Source: Hofstenia miamia
Lineage: Eukaryota > Xenacoelomorpha > Acoela > Hofsteniidae
NCBI GenBank assembly: GCA_900660155.1
Contig: CABFPE010000433.1
Location: 270,341 to 292,166 of the forward strand
DNA: 21,826 nt
Reading direction: 5' to 3'
Shown: positions 10,441-19,514 of the stretch, piece by piece
How the letters are laid out: each line of letters opens with the position of its first letter
Numbering within the stretch: position 1 is the stretch's first letter
The notes under the pieces: model-generated
Seen by the model: only the letters and a program-made list of their open reading frames with translations
Database searches by the model: none
What the model was told of the DNA's origin: nothing
Position numbers and translations under genes: made by a program

Positions 10441-11424
10441 CAGGGTTGTATATGGAAATGGAAATTTCCATTCCACTCTATTCCCGGACAAAAATGGAAT
10501 GAAATGGAAATCATATTATGGCATTGAAATTAAATGGAAATTTGTGGAAAAGCAATTTGAAAAATGACATTCTTAACGCTATTGAAGATATTCAAACCCC
10601 CCTAAGGTTTTTAAATGTAAGCAATATTTTAGAACAGTCACAAAATGCATTAAAATTTAAAAAAAGTCTAAATCACACAAAGCAGAATGAATACAACGGC
10701 AAAATTTAGTTAAAGTCAAATGATAGTTGTTATATAATCACATCAGTACATTGCTATAGCTAAGGTAGCTCTAGCTGATATGCGTAAATTGGAAATGATC
10801 ACCCATTTTTAATGACATCGCAATAAATAGTGCATGAATTTTTTTCCATATAACATTGCCATGGATACATGACTTAAAATTTTATTTTGATTTTGCACAG
10901 GGACTGGAACTGAAATTAACAGAAATAATTATTAAATTTGAAATTGAAGTCGCCTTGGCTGATGGCGAGCTCAAAAGCTTACAAAATTCTATAATGAGGA
11001 CCTTAGTATTTTTCACCAAAACGAGCCTGAACTTAACAATCACATGTAGTAGCGTTCTAAGATATCACTTAGTCTCCTGGGATTTACTCGTCTCAGCCTC
11101 ATGGGACTGTGAATAAGTATTTCAGTGGATTGGGACAAGCATGGTGTGTGGAACAAAAAATGAAGAACCTGGAACCAAGTATTTCAGAATGGTGCTGATA
11201 ATTTTTTAATTTACATTCAAATAGGAGCTATGCTGTGGTACCAGACCAGAAAATTTCATGGGTCAAAACAGAATAGGACAAAATGGAATTGAATCCACTA
11301 AAATTTTGGTCTTGCAGAAGCTCAACAACTAGCTCTAAGAGTTATGGAAAGATGTGGAACTTAATGGAAGAATGTGGAAGTGGAATGGAAATGGAAGAGA
11401 GTTCCATTTCCATATGCAAGGCTG
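10441..11424. mobile_element. 984-bp non-autonomous hAT element
   Basis: The left end is CAGGGTTGTATATGGAAATG and the right end on the other strand CAGCCTTGCATATGGAAATG: inverted termini with three differences in the first 20 bases, opening with CAG as in hAT elements. The subterminal zones on both sides are rich in TGGAA/TTCCA (ATTTCCATTCCACT on the left, AGTGGAATGGAAAT on the right), typical of transposase-binding clusters in hAT ends. Flanks CAAAACTT (10433-10440) and TAAAATTT (11425-11432) form an 8-bp direct repeat with two C/T differences. Two short open frames inside (10518-10709 and 10856-11116, plus strand) show no transposase motif, so I treat the copy as non-autonomous, although its length leaves room for an unrecognisable coding remnant. 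Confidence 0.85.
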
Positions 11425-12536
11425 TAAAATTTCCATGATTTATTGTATTTGAAGAAAGCAATGAAGGTTTTTATTATTCAGCTTCTCAAAAATTTTGAAA
11501 TCAAGTTCCTTTGTATTGCATTAAAAATGTGTTTTTGACTCTTGAACCCAACTGATCGTAATTACGCAAGATATTCTAACAGTAGATATCTCGTTCGTAA
11601 TTTAATTAATCATCACTAATGGGGCAAAGCCTGCACAATTTCTTAAAATACTAAAAAAATGTGCACATAAGATGAATCTAATCACCTTACATCTTAATAC
11701 TATTTGATGTTTTTAGAAATTATTTTTGGATTCCACTGAAAAAATAAATGGTAGAAGACTGCCAGGGGAATATTACTCTCCTGTACATTACAGCTTTAAC
11801 CTATGGTAGAAATAAGTTCACACTCAATGCTGAAATTCACATAATCCAAAGAGAATTGAGATTGCAAATAGTGAGTATATTTTTCTAAATAACAGCCCTC
11901 CACAGATATACAATTAAATATATTTCCAAAATGGAAGAAATTCATACACAAATAGGCACGTTTCTGTTAATTATTTCAGAATGGGATAATACAAAAGCCA
12001 ATATTAGTCCAACTCCAATTCCAGAAAAATCAATTATCAGTATTTAAAGAACGAACTTTCCTTAGGTTCCAAGAAAAGTTCAACAATTCCAAATGGCATC
12101 ATGCTGAAGATCCATCACAAGCTAAGTGTTCCCTAGTAGAAAACAAATAGTGCTGCCCTATGTGTATCACTTTCTATTATCTATCTCAATAAAGTTTATT
12201 ATCCGTAGACCTACATATAGATAATAAATAATATTAATAGCATGTAATTACCATGCATTCTTGCTGGCCAATAGGCATGATTTAACCACAGTGTAATGTA
12301 TTATGTGCATTTGTCCAAACGAATTTAAAAGAACAAGTTTTTTTCCACTAGCCGTACACCTATACATAACTTAATGCAACTCCCTGTTCCAACACAATTC
12401 ACCAATTGTCACCAGAGCCTATCTAATAATTGTCATTTTGAATAACATTAAATAAAACCTCAGTGAGAGAGAGAAAATAACACTAGCATTGAGCTAAACT
12501 AATTGATTGTAACAAACAAAATACGACTTGCCCTAG
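11425..12536. other. AT-rich DNA, no gene seen
   Basis: No coding-like frame on either strand and no terminal repeats recognised. The phrase CTACATATAGATAA near 12210 recurs near 21742, too short to mean more than chance or a common repeat. Confidence 0.55.
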
Positions 12537-13014
12537 GTTTATATACAAATTGATTTTAAAACCTGTGAATTCTTTATAATTTTTCATTGTAATCAAAGTT
12601 TAAATTAGGGGACAATTAAATACTGCACCAAAGTAGTATGATTATTATCAAAATGGGGAGAATCACAAAATAATTCAAATTAATCAAAATAAACCAAAAA
12701 AAATCTAAGAATCTATTTACAAATAAATAATAAAATATATATTAACCACTATATATTAAATATACAATTAAAGTACAAATTATATCAGTGGTAACCAAGG
12801 AAAGTTTTGCTAATAGTTGCTAACAGTTTCTTTGGCTAGCACAACCAAAGCTCTATTATTTAATTGGGATCCTAGACTTTTACTTATTGTTACTAATGGC
12901 CTAATAGGTACAACCAATTAAAATAGAAATCCTGATTTCTTTCCTGAGTGACATTGCATCCCCCTTGACTACTTTAAACTTTGGGTATTAATTTCAAGGG
13001 TGACTTTAATAATA

Positions 13015-13970
13015 ATTCTAAGCTTCCTCAATCATTTCAGCTGACAATTCATCCACTCAACTCTTGATGGTGGCATAGCATGGCCTTTTGGTGACCTGCA
13101 TGACGGCCTTTCTGTGGGTCACATCTTCCTGTTTATACTTCATTATAGACATCTTAAGCCAATGCTCATTAATGATGTTGTATTGTAGCAATGTGTGAAG
13201 ATGTCATAGAATTGCTCATATAGATGGAGANTTTATTTTGCATACAAAAGTAATGCTAAGACAATCATGTGACAACATAAAACAACGTTGTTACAACCTC
13301 AAAATGTTGCTGTTTCATTCATAAAAAACAACCAAAAAGCAACCTAATGTGATGTTGTTGAAACAACGTTGTTTCGACCAATGAAATGGTACCATTTCGA
13401 TGTTAAAACAACGTTGTTTTTGACACATAAAACAACCACATAACAACCAAAAACAACGTTGTTTAGCCCTTAAATTGTTATCTGGGTTAATACTATTAGG
13501 AGGGTCATGGTGGCATCAATGTCACTGGAATGTGTGTCTTCACCTGGATCACAGTGTCAGGACAAAATGTGTGAAGACTGACCTTAGCAAATTGGTTAGG
13601 GTAAATTCATCAAAAAGAGGGAAGCAATGTGTATGACATGATACTGGGTCATAGCTTCCAGGTCAGTGATGACTGCTCTGATCATTGTGATAACCTCAAC
13701 ACATTTCCTAACATCATAGTATTTTGTAAGTGTTTCAAAGTTATTGATCCATGTTAAGTCACCAGTGCTGGCAAAACAATGAGCACTCTTGGATCAAGCT
13801 TAGAAATAATGGCCTTAATTTTCACTAGCTGAATACTTACTGGCTGTCCCTTTTTATAAAGAACCAATGAAGTGAATTTGCCATTGGTAAACACTTTCTG
13901 TGCATTATCATTTTCAATCAACTTTCTTCAGGCTTCAACCACTCTAGCATTTGGGAAGGCAAGGAGATAT
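13015..13970 (-). pseudogene. Unrecognised decayed coding-like sequence, part 1
   Basis: I do not recognise the family. On the minus strand several long stretches read as protein of balanced composition, unlike translated AT-rich noise. About 13945-13770 reads RVVEA, a stop, then IENDNAQKVFTNGKFTSLVL and YKKGQPVSIQLVK. About 13763-13615 in another frame holds NFETLTKYYDVRKCVEVIT. About 13193-13021 holds YNIINEHWLKMSIMKYKQED, then HRKAVMQVTKRPCYATIKS, a stop and VDELSAEMIEEA. Stops and frame changes make it non-functional. It lies on the same strand as the gypsy pol, and VLYKKG also occurs in the protease-RT spacer near 20800, so a retroelement origin (gag, spacer or env-like) is possible but unproven. 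Version 2 of this segment lies at about 14963-15667. Confidence 0.5.
13231..13486. mobile_element. Palindrome-rich insertion, present in one version only
   Basis: About 255 bp absent at the matching place in version 2 (near 15179). It holds the 12-bp palindrome AACAACGTTGTT four times (13281, 13362, 13407, 13452) and a perfect 16-bp palindrome GAAATGGTACCATTTC around 13384-13399, about which the two inner AACAACGTTGTT copies are nearly symmetric. It therefore folds back on itself. The left boundary coincides with an N at 13231, so the left end may be incomplete. No coding capacity. A fold-back or MITE-type element is the best reading; the superfamily is not assigned because neither termini nor target duplication can be read. 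Confidence 0.7.
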
Positions 13971-13991
13971 CTACACCTTTTTCCAATTAAA

Positions 13992-14153
13992 TTGGCACAG
14001 CTAACATTTAAATTGTCACAACTAACATATAGATTGTCACAACTAACATTTAATTTGTCACAACTAACATATAATTTGTCACAACTAACATTTAATTTGT
14101 CACAACTAACATTTAAATTGGCACAACTAACTTTTAATTTGTCACAATTGTAA
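13992..14153. repeat. 21-bp tandem repeat array, left arm
   Basis: Seven full units of the type TTGTCACAACTAACATTTAAT plus a partial one ending TTGTCACAATTG. The first and seventh units have TTGGCAC in place of TTGTCAC. Because 21 is a multiple of three, the array reads open as a heptad repeat in several frames; this is a by-product, not a gene. Confidence 0.95.
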
Positions 14154-14962
14154 GTCATAAATTTAATTACTAATCTTTATTTTTTTAGGGGTATTAAAAA
14201 AAAGATTTATCTTTTCTGTTTAATTGGCAGGGTTTTTTAATTTTTGCAAGGTTTCAACAAAAACAAGAAGGCAAACATTTAACATATATTGAAACAAAAA
14301 TAACAAGCAACAATTGTTTTGTGTATTTTGGAATTTGTATAAAAGAAAAATTATTTAGTTTGTTTTGATATATAAATATATCAATGCCTTTCTTATAAAT
14401 ATATATTTGTATACATTACATAATATGAATTAATAAATATAATTTGTTTTCAATGTGTATACATACAGTTGTCAGAGAAGTGGGTTNGTTTATATACAAA
14501 TTGATTTTAAAACCTGTGAATTCTTTATAATTTTTCATTGTAATCAAAGAAATTAGGGGACAATTAAATACTGCACCAAAGTAGTATGATTATTATCAAA
14601 ATGGGGAGAATCACAAAATAATTCAAATTAATCAAAATAAACCAAAAAAAATCTAAGAATCTATTTACAAATAAATAATAAAATATATATTAACCACTAT
14701 ATATTAAATATACAATTAAAGTACAAATTATATCAGTGGTAACCAAGGAAAGTTTTGCTAATAGTTGCTAACAGTTTCTTTGGCTAGCACAACCAAAGCT
14801 CTATTATTTAATTGGGATCCTAGACTTTTACTTATTGTTACTAATGGCCTAATAGGTACAACCAATTAAAATAGAAATCCTGATTTCTTTCCTGAGTGAC
14901 ATTGCATCCCCCTTGACTACTTTAAACTTTGGGTATTAATTTCAAGGGTGACTTTAATAATA

Positions 14963-15667
14963 ATTCTAAGCTTCCTCAATCATTTCAGCTGACAATTCAT
15001 CCACTCAACTCTTGATGGTGGCATAGCATGGCCTTTTGGTGACCTGCATGACGGCCTTTCTGTGGGTCACATCTTCCTGTTTATACTTCATTATAGACAT
15101 CTTAAGCCAATGCTCATTAATGATGTTGTATTGTAGCAATGTGTGAAGATGTCATAGAATTGCTCATATAGATGGAGACACTTTAATACTATTAGGAGGG
15201 TCATGGTGGCATCAATGTCACTGGAATGTGTGTCTTCACCAGGATCACAGTGTCAGGACAAAAATGTGTGAAGACTGACCTTAGCAAATTGGTTAGGGTA
15301 AATTCATCAAAAAGAGGGAAGCAATGTGTATGACATGATACTGGGTCATAGCTTCCAGGTCAGTGATGACTGCTCTGATCATTGTGATAACCTCAACACA
15401 TTTCCTAACATCATAGTATTTTGTAAGTGTTTCAAAGTTATTGATCCATGTTAAGTCACCAGTGCTGGCAAAACAATGAGCACTCTTGGATCAAGCTTAG
15501 AAATAATGGCCTTAATTTTCACTAGCTGAATACTTACTGGCTGTCCCTTTTTATAAAGAACCAATGAAGTGAATTTGCCATTGGTAAACACTTTCTGTGC
15601 ATTATCATTTTCAATCAACTTTCTTCAGGCTTCAACCACTCTAGCATTTGGGAAGGCAAGGAGATAT
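14963..15667 (-). pseudogene. Second version of the unrecognised sequence, part 1
   Basis: Near-identical to 13015-13970 but without the palindromic insert, so the minus-strand reading runs on through the site (around MTLLIVLKCLHLYEQFYDIF). It shows what the uninterrupted allele looks like. Probably the other haplotype of the same locus, not a separate gene. Function unknown. Confidence 0.5.
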
Positions 15668-15689
15668 CTACACCTTTTTCCAATTAAAT

Positions 15690-15761
15690 TGGCACAGCTA
15701 ACATTTAAATTGTCACAACTAACATATAGATTGTCACAACTAACATTTAATTTGTCACAAC
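15690..15761. repeat. Truncated copy of the 21-bp array in version 2
   Basis: Three full units and the first ten bases of a fourth, cut by the N at 15762. Same orientation as the left-arm array. The contig end inside a tandem array is what a short-read assembler would produce. Confidence 0.9.
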
Positions 15762-15946
15762 NTGTATACATACAGTTGTCAGAGAAGTGGGTTAGATTCC
15801 TAATTTAAAAAAAACATTCTAATTTTTGAACATGTTATCAAATTTAAGAAACCCTGCCAATTAAGTGGAAAAGATAAATTTTTTATTTTAATACCCCTAA
15901 AACAATAAAGATTAAAAATTAAATTTATGATTTACAATTATGACAA

Positions 15947-16072
15947 ATTAAAAGTTAGTTGTGACAAAATAAATGTTATTTGTGCCAATTTAAATGTTAG
16001 TTGTGCCAATTTAAATGTTAGTTGTGACAAATGAAATGTTAGTTGTGACAATTTAAATGTTAGTTGTGCCAA
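15947..16072. repeat. 21-bp tandem repeat array, right arm (inverted)
   Basis: Six full units of the same repeat on the opposite strand (ATTTAAATGTTAGTTGTGACA style), with a decayed partial unit before them at about 15932-15946. The order of variant units (TTGGCAC outermost, TTTTAAT innermost) mirrors the left arm. Confidence 0.95.
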
Positions 16073-16301
16073 TTTTGTTGGAAAAAGGTGTAGTATGAGA
16101 CACTGATCAGCTATCATTTGTTGCATAAAAGTAGGTTGGTATAGATAAGCTTAGTTACTGAGATGTTGGAAGTCTAAATATTGATGCAATATATTTACTC
16201 TTGTAGATGAAAATAAAGTTCTCCATCCTAATGTGGGGCATTTCAATTTCATTCAATGTGGATTCTTCCCACTGTTCTCCTAACACTAGCAGTAACTTCA
16301 C

Positions 16302-16766
16302 TCAATCTACTTTAGAAATGTAGTCTGTGATCTCAATCTGTTCCATGATATTTTTCTGTTGAATCTCACCTATGCAAAAAAAGTATATGATCAATTGGTT
16401 TTTAAAATCAATGTTAATGCATTCAAATTTCTCAAGCTTGTGCTGACTGGATAAAAATTTACTGAGGTGCTTTAAGTGGAAGTGTTTGTTGTGCATTATG
16501 TGGACTGTTCTTCACCAATAATGACAGCCAACTCCAGCTAGCATCTGCAAATCATAACAGATGATGATGTAAACTCTGGGGTGCCACTCTGTGTCAATCA
16601 CTAAAGATACTATGTCTATGGAGCACTTTAGGCTCCTACTGTTGTATTGTTGCCATATCAAATTGGCTGTCTCCTCAGACAGGTCTGCTCTAATAATTTC
16701 CATTGCCTGAATCAGAATGATAAAACACAGGTCAAGTACTTCATCTCTGCCTTTTGACACACACAC
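16302..16766 (-). pseudogene. Unrecognised decayed coding-like sequence, part 2
   Basis: I do not recognise this protein. Read on the minus strand from 16766, one frame runs 465 nt with a single internal stop (about 16511). It contains VLDLCFIILIQAMEIIRADL, SEETANLIWQQYN, VSLVIDTEWHPRVYIIICYD, then after the stop HFHLKHLSKFLSSQHKLEKF and IMEQIEITDYISKVD. Such a long, nearly open frame in DNA this AT-rich argues for former coding use. No catalytic motif, zinc knuckle, signal peptide or clear membrane segment stands out. It follows the gypsy integrase on the same strand, with 13015-13970 further downstream, so it could be the tail of the same or of a second retroelement, or an exon of a host gene. 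I cannot choose. Confidence 0.5.
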
Positions 16767-16879
16767 AACTTCTGATCCTCAGATTTTTTTGAATGAATTG
16801 TGGATAAAGAATGGGGTGCATAACTAGTGGTCTGGGAGGATCCCAGGTCACTCAGGGGTTCAATATTAATATTAATAAA

Positions 16880-17160
16880 TCAAAAAGTGTATCATATAAG
16901 TAAGTTATCTAAATTAGTTATAAAGATATTTGTTGTGTCCATAGTTTCAATAAAGTTTTCTTTGACTGCCAAGCTAGCTGTTTCATCAACAGGAGATCCA
17001 GCCATCATTGACATACCAGGGGGTGACTCCAGCAGATGAGCTTATAGTTGGCCAATCAGCTGGGAATAAAGTTTCAACATCTCGGATCTCCTCTGCATTT
17101 CCTCCCCACATGATCTGGACTTTGATCTCTGTGACTCTTTTGAGGATGGTGAACTTCAAT
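16880..17160 (-). pseudogene. Unrecognised decayed coding-like sequence, part 3
   Basis: On the minus strand this reads SSPSSKESQRSKSRSCGEEM, then QRRSEMLKLYSQLIGQL, a stop, and SPPGMSMMAGSPVDETASLA followed by KENFIETMDTTNIFITNLD, in one frame with few stops. The Ser/Arg/Lys-rich start followed by a helical-looking stretch could be a gag or nucleic-acid-binding region, but this is only composition. It directly follows the acidic open frame downstream of the integrase. Confidence 0.4.
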
Positions 17161-17431
17161 CATGTTTTATCATTTTCTCTGGACTCTTCTTCTTGATTGG
17201 TTGGAAGAAATGTTTGGTTGAGCTTTGGTGTTCATTGCTAAATAGATAGATTAGATTCAGTTCCCAAACACTGGCATCATGCATCATCCAGTTTTGGGCC
17301 TCTCTTATAGGCCATGTGTGTCTTGCAAGTTTAGTTTCATTAGGTATATAACTATCATCAAAATTGTTCTCATCTACATCAACTAAGTTGTCAAATTTGT
17401 AATAAGAATAATTACCATTGTTTACTAGCAT
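17156..17431 (-). CDS. Post-integrase open frame, unrecognised, copy 1
   Basis: 91 codons from an ATG at 17431, acidic at the start (NLVDVDENNFDD), then KLARHTWPIREAQNWMMHD and a Lys-rich end (KKKSPEKMIKHD). It lies downstream of the gypsy integrase on the same strand, where an integrase tail or an env-like frame could sit. I see no chromodomain, GPY/F module or membrane segment that would decide. It may be the end of the pol polyprotein after a frameshift. The same frame, with a different end because of the N at 18533, is repeated at 18460-18771. Treat as a remnant. Confidence 0.4.
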   Translation of the reverse strand: MLVNNGNYSYYKFDNLVDVDENNFDDSYIPNETKLARHTWPIREAQNWMMHDASVWELNLIYLFSNEHQSSTKHFFQPIKKKSPEKMIKHD

Positions 17432-18532
17432 GAACTCATCATTATCATCTATTACAATGGAATCAATCCTTAATAATAGTGCATTTTAACCCCTGGAAGT
17501 GGACCTTTCTACCATTATTTAAAATATAGTTGTTATGATTTCTTATAGGGCTCCCCTATATTTTTTTTATTGAACACTCTCTGTTGTCTACATAACATTT
17601 TCATATTATTACATACAGTGGTGTGAATCAGTTACAACTCTCTCATAATTTTATTAACATAATTATCATCATCAATAGCAATGTCTTGACCTCTCTCCCA
17701 AACATATCTTTGAAAGGGGTGACTCCTGTAGTACAATTCACCAATGAATTGTAAAAGTATTCAATCATTTCATTAACACATCTCCAGTTTTTTCAGGCCA
17801 CTTACAGCACAGCAACTCTAATAAGCTTGATCAAAGTTCAGTTTAATTGCTCAACCAGATCATTTGCTTAGAGTGGTATACAGCAGTGGCTTCATGTAGA
17901 ATTTCAAGTTGTTTATTGACTTTGCTCATGAGACTACACTCAAACTGAGGGCCTCTATCAGAGACAATCTTGCACATCAGTCTGAACTTAAGAATCCATT
18001 CTTTCATAATTTTATCTGTGACTTCTTCAGTGGTGGTACTATTAATGGGTATGATTTGCACATACATTGTAAAATGGTCTATGAGGACCAGGAGGTATTG
18101 ATACTCATCATCATCTTTGGTGAGCTGCTCTAGATCAATGTGTACAAACTTGTTAGGGAACTCTGTGATCATGCTCTCAAGTTTGGCTCACTGTTCTAGG
18201 AAATGCCAAGATCTAATGCTGACAGGGATGTATCTGGCTTTAAAGGTTGCAATAGTCTGTATAATTTCAAGGTGCCTCTACTTGCATACCTAGAGCACAA
18301 GGTTGTGACAGTAGTATTCAGGCACTGCTAGATGATTATTCTGGCTCTTAGAGTAAAGTAGCCTGTTTTTGTTAACTTTCCACTGGTACTTATTAAAATA
18401 TTGCAAAACCATCTGACTAATGTTGGTGCCAGGCTCCTTGAGTTTGAGCAGGATTTGACTCAGGACCTTGTCATCTTTCTATTTCTCAATAGTATCTTGC
18501 TCAGTAATCTCTCCTTAATTAGGTTGGGTAAG
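17194..18532. repeat. Exact 1339-bp duplication, copy 1
   Basis: Equal in length to 18534-19872 and I found no difference on reading them side by side. The two copies are separated only by the N at 18533. Identity including decayed, stop-containing sequence means no time for divergence, so this is an assembly repeat or a very recent event. Copy 1 is continuous on its left with 17193, copy 2 on its right with 19873. Confidence 0.95.
17691..18172 (-). pseudogene. Gypsy integrase core and C-terminal part, copy 1
   Basis: Integrase would insert the element cDNA into the host chromosome. From 18172 the frame reads NKFVHIDLEQL (first catalytic Asp at 18134-18136), YLLVLIDHFTMYVQIIPI, and IVSDRGPQFE (second catalytic Asp at 17957-17959). 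Shortly after AVYHS there is a one-base frameshift, and the conserved LVE follows in the next frame, with its Glu codon at 17850-17852, about 35 residues after the second Asp as in the DD35E family. After further stops, 17774-17691 reads YNSLVNCTTGVTPFKDMFGRE, the usual C-terminal landmark of gypsy integrases. All three catalytic residues remain, but frameshifts and stops inactivate it. Upstream, 18175-18350 holds a decayed zinc-binding segment (NHLAVPE). Confidence 0.9.
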
Positions 18533-18539
18533 NTGATTG

Positions 18540-18771
18540 GTTGGAAGAAATGTTTGGTTGAGCTTTGGTGTTCATTGCTAAATAGATAGATTAGATTCAG
18601 TTCCCAAACACTGGCATCATGCATCATCCAGTTTTGGGCCTCTCTTATAGGCCATGTGTGTCTTGCAAGTTTAGTTTCATTAGGTATATAACTATCATCA
18701 AAATTGTTCTCATCTACATCAACTAAGTTGTCAAATTTGTAATAAGAATAATTACCATTGTTTACTAGCAT
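18540..18771 (-). CDS. Post-integrase open frame, copy 2 (ends at the N joint)
   Basis: The same acidic open frame as 17431 downwards, starting at the ATG at 18771. The reading past 18534 into the sequence beyond N 18533 is a fusion made by the joint and has no biological meaning. Unrecognised. Confidence 0.35.
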
Positions 18772-19030
18772 GAACTCATCATTATCATCTATTACAATGG
18801 AATCAATCCTTAATAATAGTGCATTTTAACCCCTGGAAGTGGACCTTTCTACCATTATTTAAAATATAGTTGTTATGATTTCTTATAGGGCTCCCCTATA
18901 TTTTTTTTATTGAACACTCTCTGTTGTCTACATAACATTTTCATATTATTACATACAGTGGTGTGAATCAGTTACAACTCTCTCATAATTTTATTAACAT
19001 AATTATCATCATCAATAGCAATGTCTTGAC

Positions 19031-19512
19031 CTCTCTCCCAAACATATCTTTGAAAGGGGTGACTCCTGTAGTACAATTCACCAATGAATTGTAAAAGTAT
19101 TCAATCATTTCATTAACACATCTCCAGTTTTTTCAGGCCACTTACAGCACAGCAACTCTAATAAGCTTGATCAAAGTTCAGTTTAATTGCTCAACCAGAT
19201 CATTTGCTTAGAGTGGTATACAGCAGTGGCTTCATGTAGAATTTCAAGTTGTTTATTGACTTTGCTCATGAGACTACACTCAAACTGAGGGCCTCTATCA
19301 GAGACAATCTTGCACATCAGTCTGAACTTAAGAATCCATTCTTTCATAATTTTATCTGTGACTTCTTCAGTGGTGGTACTATTAATGGGTATGATTTGCA
19401 CATACATTGTAAAATGGTCTATGAGGACCAGGAGGTATTGATACTCATCATCATCTTTGGTGAGCTGCTCTAGATCAATGTGTACAAACTTGTTAGGGAA
19501 CTCTGTGATCAT
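19031..19512 (-). pseudogene. Gypsy integrase, copy 2 (duplicate of copy 1)
   Basis: Same sequence as 17691-18172, shifted by 1340, with the same frameshift before the catalytic Glu (19190-19192) and the same stops. Because the lesions are shared exactly, it is not an independent integrase gene but part of the N-joined duplication. In this copy the upstream zinc-binding segment (19515-19690) is continuous with the linker and RNase H. Confidence 0.9.
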
Positions 19513-19514
19513 GC

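Larger units (their letters stand above)
12537..14064. repeat. Haplotype-type duplicate, version 1
   Basis: Matches 14488-15761 over its whole length with few differences: a 3-bp indel near 12599, a substitution in CACCTGG/CACCAGG, a one-base run difference (ACAAAATG/ACAAAAATG) and one large insertion here at 13231-13486. The second version starts right after N 14487 and stops right before N 15762, in the middle of a 21-bp repeat array. That is the pattern of a second haplotype contig placed into a gap, not of a biological duplication. Confidence 0.9.
14488..15761. repeat. Haplotype-type duplicate, version 2 (probably misplaced)
   Basis: Bounded by N on both sides. The 31 bases just before it (14456-14486, starting TGTATACATACAG) are repeated just after it (15763-15793), so the sequence left of the first N continues directly into the sequence right of the second. 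The block is therefore extra. It lacks the 255-bp insert of version 1 and runs straight through GGAGACACTTTAATAC. Confidence 0.9.
13971..16093. mobile_element. Long-inverted-arm element with 21-bp repeat arrays (interrupted by a misassembly)
   Basis: The left arm (13971 to about 14247) and right arm (about 15838-16093) are inverted copies. Each starts CTACACCTTTTTCCAA at the outer end, runs through an array of 21-bp repeats, then a shared stretch (GTAAGTCATAAATTTAATT on the left, GTAAATCATAAATTTAATT on the right), TTTAGGGGTATTAAAA and AATTGGCAGGGTTT. With the extra block 14487-15793 left out, the element is about 816 bp: 13971-14486 continued at 15794-16093. The roughly 280-bp interior is AT-rich and non-coding. 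TAT directly flanks both ends, a possible 3-bp target duplication that could be chance. It interrupts minus-strand coding-like sequence. It resembles fold-back or long-TIR non-autonomous DNA transposons; the superfamily is unknown to me. Confidence 0.75.

Noticed and set aside
10518..11116. Two plus-strand open frames inside the 984-bp hAT element
   Set aside because: No transposase motif, low-complexity composition and position inside subterminal repeat zones. Not supported as genes.
13872..14153. Open frames on both strands with a heptad protein repeat (QLTFNLS on plus, KLNVSCD on minus)
   Set aside because: They arise from the 21-bp tandem array, whose length is a multiple of three, so several frames stay open. 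There is no independent sign of coding.
13992..16072. CRISPR array, because of regular short repeats
   Set aside because: Units are contiguous 21-bp tandem repeats without spacers, occur in inverted pairs, and the DNA is eukaryotic.
17909..18133. Plus-strand open frame of 74 codons, repeated at 19249-19473
   Set aside because: It lies antisense to the integrase core, which has the clear family motifs. A shadow frame.
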